From Dentipellis sp. KUC8613 (Eukaryota > Basidiomycota > Agaricomycetes > Russulales > Hericiaceae), in contig NSJX01000220.1 in the NCBI GenBank assembly GCA_002286715.1, positions 1-10,335 of the forward strand: a DNA stretch of 10,335 bases, in the 5' to 3' direction. The notes below the pieces were generated by a model, which was given only the letters and a program-made list of their open reading frames with translations, was not told the DNA's origin and searched no databases. The translations under genes and the position numbers were made by a program. Of this stretch, positions 8,281-10,335 are shown piece after piece (position 1 is the first letter of the stretch; each line of letters begins with the position of its first letter).

Positions 8281-8674
8281 CGCGTTCGTCGTGCCCCGTC
8301 GCGCGCCCGTCACGCCGCTCGCGCCGCCGTCGCGCCCCGCGCACGTTTGGCGCCTCCGCGCCTGTCGCCGCCTTCGTGCCGTCGCGCCTGTCGTCCCGTC
8401 GCGACCTCCGCGCCCCTGTCGGCCCTTGTGCCGCCATCGCCCGCCTCGCGCGCCCGTCATGCCCTATTCGCACTGCCGGTGTCATGCCCCCCGCGCCGGC
8501 GTCGTGCCCTAGCTCGGCCCGCCCGCCCTCGTGCCCTTTTCGTGCCTGTGTTGTACCTCCATATCAATGTTTATGTACTACTATGACAATATCATAAGCA
8601 TTTTTTTGTGTTCTCTGCTTGTTCTTTGTAGATTGAAAAATCTTGTAAACATCACTATGTTGTTCATATAGATT

Positions 8675-8826
8675 CCATAGCATAAAGCATGCAATATATA
8701 TGCTATGTGTACTATGAACACTTGACTAGAACCTATGGAACATATGGAATTAACATGGCTATCTATGGCTGCTATGGTTGCTATGGAACCCTACATAGTT
8801 GACCACTCATTCCATAGCTACCATAG
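8675..8826. repeat. CTATGG/CCATAG subterminal repeats, right side
   Basis: CTATGG at 8733, 8763, 8772 and 8781; CCATAG at 8675, 8812 and 8821. An inner 9-bp inverted repeat CATAGCATA (8676-8684) pairs with 8699-8707. Together with the left cluster these bracket the repeat block. Confidence 0.75.
8772..8826. repeat. 17-bp imperfect hairpin near the right end
   Basis: Arms 8772-8788 (CTATGGTTGCTATGGAA) and 8810-8826 are inverted copies with one mismatch around a 21-nt loop. It ends 42 bp inside the proposed right end, mirroring the hairpin at 5073-5122 in stem length and position but not in sequence. Confidence 0.75.
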
Positions 8827-8868
8827 TCCAGATAATTGGACCCCTTGCTATAAAAATTTAACTTTTTT

Positions 8869-9085
8869 CAGATGCACCCGCCAGCCATACTTCCGAGCTT
8901 CTACGTTCGACTTGCTCCTAGTCACGTATGTGCGCGCCTCTAATCGGTCCTGATTCTCATCAGAGTGAAATGATTGCATCGAACTAGCAATGAAGACAAC
9001 AGGACAAGGTATGGAAAGAAGCAATAGTATGGCGAGTCATGTTACAGCACATGTTGCAGCAGATTTGGGCTCATATGAAAAGTGT
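8869..9085. other. right flank, 3' region of the - strand gene
   Basis: Ordinary-composition sequence between the proposed element end and the stop of the - strand gene at 9086. No gene is supported. With 4940-5036 it would form a normal convergent intergenic spacer of about 310 bp if the block were absent. Confidence 0.4.
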
Positions 9086-9526
9086 TTACAGAACGTCGAC
9101 CCAGCGCAACCTGATAGCAATAAGAAGGGATAAAAGGATCGCAAACGCGGCCGTGAGTAGGATCTGGGCGGGGCGCTCGTTAGTACCGTCCTCGCGATAG
9201 CACATCGACGCACTCACGCTGACTCTCCAAAGTCGCAACTCTACTGCCCGTACCCTCTCCTCTACTAGCTGAGCGCGATGGTCCGCCCCGCGAAGAGTAG
9301 TTCGGATGCGACCGAAATTCTCGGACGCCTCGAGCGAGCTTCTGTCGAGCGCGGTTCGGAGCTCGTACACGTCCTCTATATAAGATTCGATCGTAGATAG
9401 CCGCTCCATTAGACGGCGCATTCCCAGGCGATTGGCAGAGGACGTTTCCTAGCGGAGAAGACAAGCACTTTGAGGGGGTCTACAGCGCGGATAGGAGTTC
9501 CAGACGCTTACCTCGAAGTCTGACAT
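9086..9526 (-). CDS. small tail-anchored coiled-coil protein, three exons, 107 aa
   Basis: The best-supported gene of the window. Exons on the - strand: 9526-9512 (MSDFE), 9448-9218 and 9163-9086. Intron 9511-9449 is 63 nt (GTAAGC...CGCTAG). Intron 9217-9164 is 54 nt with GTGAGT, a perfect TACTAAC branch site and CCCAG. Both lie in phase 0. The middle exon encodes 77 residues of charged, Leu-rich helix with heptad character (LMERLSTIESYIEDVYELR, VEERVRAVELRLW), predicted to coil. The last exon encodes ILLTAAFAILLSLLIAI, a membrane helix, then RLRWVDVL and TAA. This is a small cytosolic coiled coil with a C-terminal anchor, a plan also used by SNAREs, but no SNARE motif or other family is recognised. 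If the last intron is retained the frame stays open and the helix is kept, with 18 extra residues before it. Confidence 0.75.
9164..9217 (-). other. consensus intron before a membrane-tail exon
   Basis: GTGAGT donor, TACTAAC branch site, CGCCCAG acceptor, 54 nt, phase 0. It is the same length and phase as the intron at 230-283 of the first gene. Confidence 0.8.
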
Positions 9527-9600
9527 GCTGTTGACGTTGTTTCCGGACGGTGTTAGAGGCGAGTGCGAAAAGAAGGTGGGCGACGGGCGATAAAAAGCCG
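9527..9600 (-). promoter_or_regulatory. probable core promoter and 5' UTR of the 9086-9526 gene
   Basis: Reading the - strand, a TTTTTAT TATA-like word (about 9588-9594) is followed by a C/T-rich stretch ending about 45 bases before the ATG. This layout is common in fungal promoters. There is no transcript evidence. Confidence 0.35.
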
Positions 9601-9632
9601 TCTGCCAGCGCAGCCTGTCTATATTGCGCGCA

Positions 9633-9839
9633 ATGCGTATGTCGCGAGGCGGGCCATCTGGTCTATCGATCCATGTATATCACGGCAGCTCCCCGGAAGC
9701 CGGACGAGGGCTGCCAGCTGATACAGGGGCTTGCCAGACTCCCTCAACGCCTCGCGGCAAAGGACCAGGGGTTGGAAATCAGCCTCGCAACGAGGTTCGG
9801 ACCCGTAACGAGTCCATAGGATCGTGTGATAAATTCTGA
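9633..9839 (+). CDS. weak head-to-head ORF or first exon, 68 codons
   Basis: Begins at ATG 9633, about 106 bases from the start of the - strand gene and divergent from it. The product is Gly/Pro/Ser/Arg-rich and looks disordered (SPEAGRGLPADTGACQTPST). A possible intron 9805-9855 (GTAACG, CTGAC, GCAG) exists, but joining it gives no long continuation in this frame. It could be a first exon, an upstream transcript or chance. Confidence 0.2.
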   Translation: MRMSRGGPSGLSIHVYHGSSPEAGRGLPADTGACQTPSTPRGKGPGVGNQPRNEVRTRNESIGSCDKF

Positions 9840-10009
9840 CGGCTCGTCTGAGCAGCAGCAAAATGAAAACATTCGTGAAGCGGATGCCTGACAAGCTTTC
9901 CAATTATCTGACGCCTGCAGTCATATATGCATAAGGACGGTTAGAGGATGTGAACACTATACATGTGCATGAGGCCTGAGGGTGAGAGCCGCCGCCAGCA
10001 GAGTCAACG
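9840..10009. other. no gene recognised
   Basis: Contains CTGAC/CAG combinations that resemble intron ends (for example ATCTGACGCCTGCAG at 9906-9920), but no exon pair that extends a reading frame. It may be the 3' UTR of the - strand gene ending at 10010. Confidence 0.3.
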
Positions 10010-10335
10010 TCAGATCTGCATCATGGATTCTGCATGCCCTTTGTGCAATGTGTGTTCCATTCGAGTTCTGCTGCTCTTCTCACTGACCATATCAGCTGTT
10101 CTTCCATCGGCCTTCTTCATGGCCATCTCGCCGTTCATGGAGCGTCTACCTTCGCACTCGGAGGCGAGTAGTTTATCGTCTTCATGGCTGTGATTATTCG
10201 AATTTGCTGATATAAGCGAAATAGCCATTGGCTGTAGTGTCGCCTTCAGACACTGTCTCTTCCGAGATCGGCGGGGACGAACCTAATAACAGCTTGAGAG
10301 ACGTCGTCAATGCGGGAGAAGAAACGCTTCCTAAT
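10010..10335 (-). CDS. 3' part of a hypothetical gene, right edge
   Basis: Partial; the 5' end is outside the window. Proposed exons on the - strand are 10335-10254 and 10206-10010, with a 47-nt intron 10253-10207 (GTGTCT...ATCAG) that keeps frame. The first exon reads coherently (KRFFSRIDDVSQAVIRFVPA). Without splicing that frame stops after GRDSV. The second exon encodes a polar, Glu/Lys/His/Met-rich C-terminus (MNGEMAMKKADGRTADMVSE) ending QI and TGA. No membrane helix or known motif. The donor is non-consensus, so the junction is uncertain. An ATG inside the proposed intron would give a 72-codon ORF by itself. Confidence 0.35.

Larger units (their letters stand above)
6970..8525. repeat. 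C-rich degenerate minisatellite block, 1.55 kb
   Basis: Almost adenine-poor sequence made of overlapping CGTCGCGCC, CGCCCCTCTCG and CGTCACGCC words. All three + frames stay open for about 505-514 codons (6968-8512, 7054-8586, 7080-8597), giving Arg/Pro/Ser/Ala-only polypeptides. This follows from the scarcity of A, since every stop codon needs one, and from repeat units not divisible by three. I therefore call it repeat, not gene. A 24-bp core starting GCCACCTCCACGCCCCTCTC recurs at 7771, 7978, 8116, 8208 and 8401 with variation. A larger module is duplicated about 285-296 bp apart (8035-8139 and 8331-8424). Confidence 0.8.
5037..8868. mobile_element. candidate non-autonomous DNA element, 3.8 kb, inverted ends
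   Basis: What is seen: the left end reads AAAAAATTTACATGGGTATA, and the reverse complement of the right end reads AAAAAAGTTAAATTTTTATA, matching at 15 of 20 positions. A CAG trinucleotide flanks both ends (5034-5036 and 8869-8871), a possible 3-bp target duplication. CTATGG/CCATAG words cluster in the outer 200 bp of each side and I find none in the 3.4 kb between. Each side has a strong hairpin about 40 bp inside the end. The interior is repeat arrays and AT-rich filler with no transposase-like ORF. Short subterminal repeats in both orientations are known from hAT and CACTA elements, but the superfamily cannot be named here. The inverted ends are A/T-rich and imperfect, and a 3-bp match is weak, so the exact borders are inference. 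It lies between two convergent 3' ends, a permissive site. Confidence 0.4.

Noticed and set aside
6658..8485. Long - strand ORFs (223, 241, 143 codons) in the same block
   Set aside because: They are the complements of the C-rich repeats and give Arg/Gly/Ala-rich low-complexity products with no domain.
6968..8597. Three + strand ORFs of 505-514 codons as genes
   Set aside because: All three frames are open together, products are only Arg/Pro/Ala/Ser/Val-rich, and the DNA is tandem repeats with very little adenine. The openness is compositional.
5037..8868. Helitron or LTR retrotransposon identity for the block
   Set aside because: No CTRR 3' end with a short terminal hairpin, no long direct terminal repeats, and no reverse transcriptase, integrase or Rep-helicase motifs in any frame.
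9619..9903. 94-codon - strand ORF with a FILLLL stretch
   Set aside because: Opens at TTG and overlaps the promoter side of the 9086-9526 gene. The Leu run comes from GCAGCAGC read on the other strand, and no splice sites support it.

Overview
The window reads as nuclear DNA of a filamentous fungus, most likely an Agaricomycete (Basidiomycota). Its genes are small and split by many introns of about 47-64 nt. These have GTRNGY-type donors, branch sites close to CTNAC (one is a perfect TACTAAC) and CAG/TAG acceptors. I see no bacterial operon, Shine-Dalgarno site, tRNA or rRNA. No gene could be assigned to a characterised family by eye, so all products are described by architecture. Exon models are hand-built from splice motifs and reading-frame continuity and need RNA support.

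Left part, 1-4939, all on the + strand: (1) the 3' end of a gene for a helical protein with a C-terminal membrane helix (ends 346); (2) an unknown protein of about 222 aa (384-1192, 5' exon uncertain); (3) a five-exon gene with a disordered N-terminus, a coiled coil and a membrane tail (1911-2920); (4) an unknown seven-exon gene of about 447 aa (3221-4939).

Middle, 5037-8868: a 3.8 kb block with no credible gene. It looks like a non-autonomous mobile element. It has imperfect A-rich inverted ends, a possible CAG duplication, CTATGG/CCATAG subterminal repeats only at the two ends, and a 17-bp hairpin with one mismatch about 40 bp inside each end. Between the ends, purine-rich tandem repeats on the left give way to a very C-rich repeat block on the right (about 6970-8525). 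That block is open in all three + frames because of its base composition, not because it codes.

Right part, 8869-10335: a compact three-exon gene on the - strand (9086-9526) encoding a 107-aa coiled-coil protein with a C-terminal membrane helix, a weak head-to-head ORF (9633-9839), and the 3' part of another - strand gene (10010-10335).

The most interesting pattern is that three of the genes (1, 3 and the 9086-9526 gene) share one plan: a coiled-coil exon, a phase-0 intron of 52-54 nt, then a short terminal exon that supplies only a membrane-spanning tail. In two of them, keeping that intron would give a soluble protein. They look like a local family of small tail-anchored coiled-coil proteins, two of them alternating with unknown soluble proteins. 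The candidate mobile element sits between the convergent 3' ends of gene 4 and the 9086-9526 gene.
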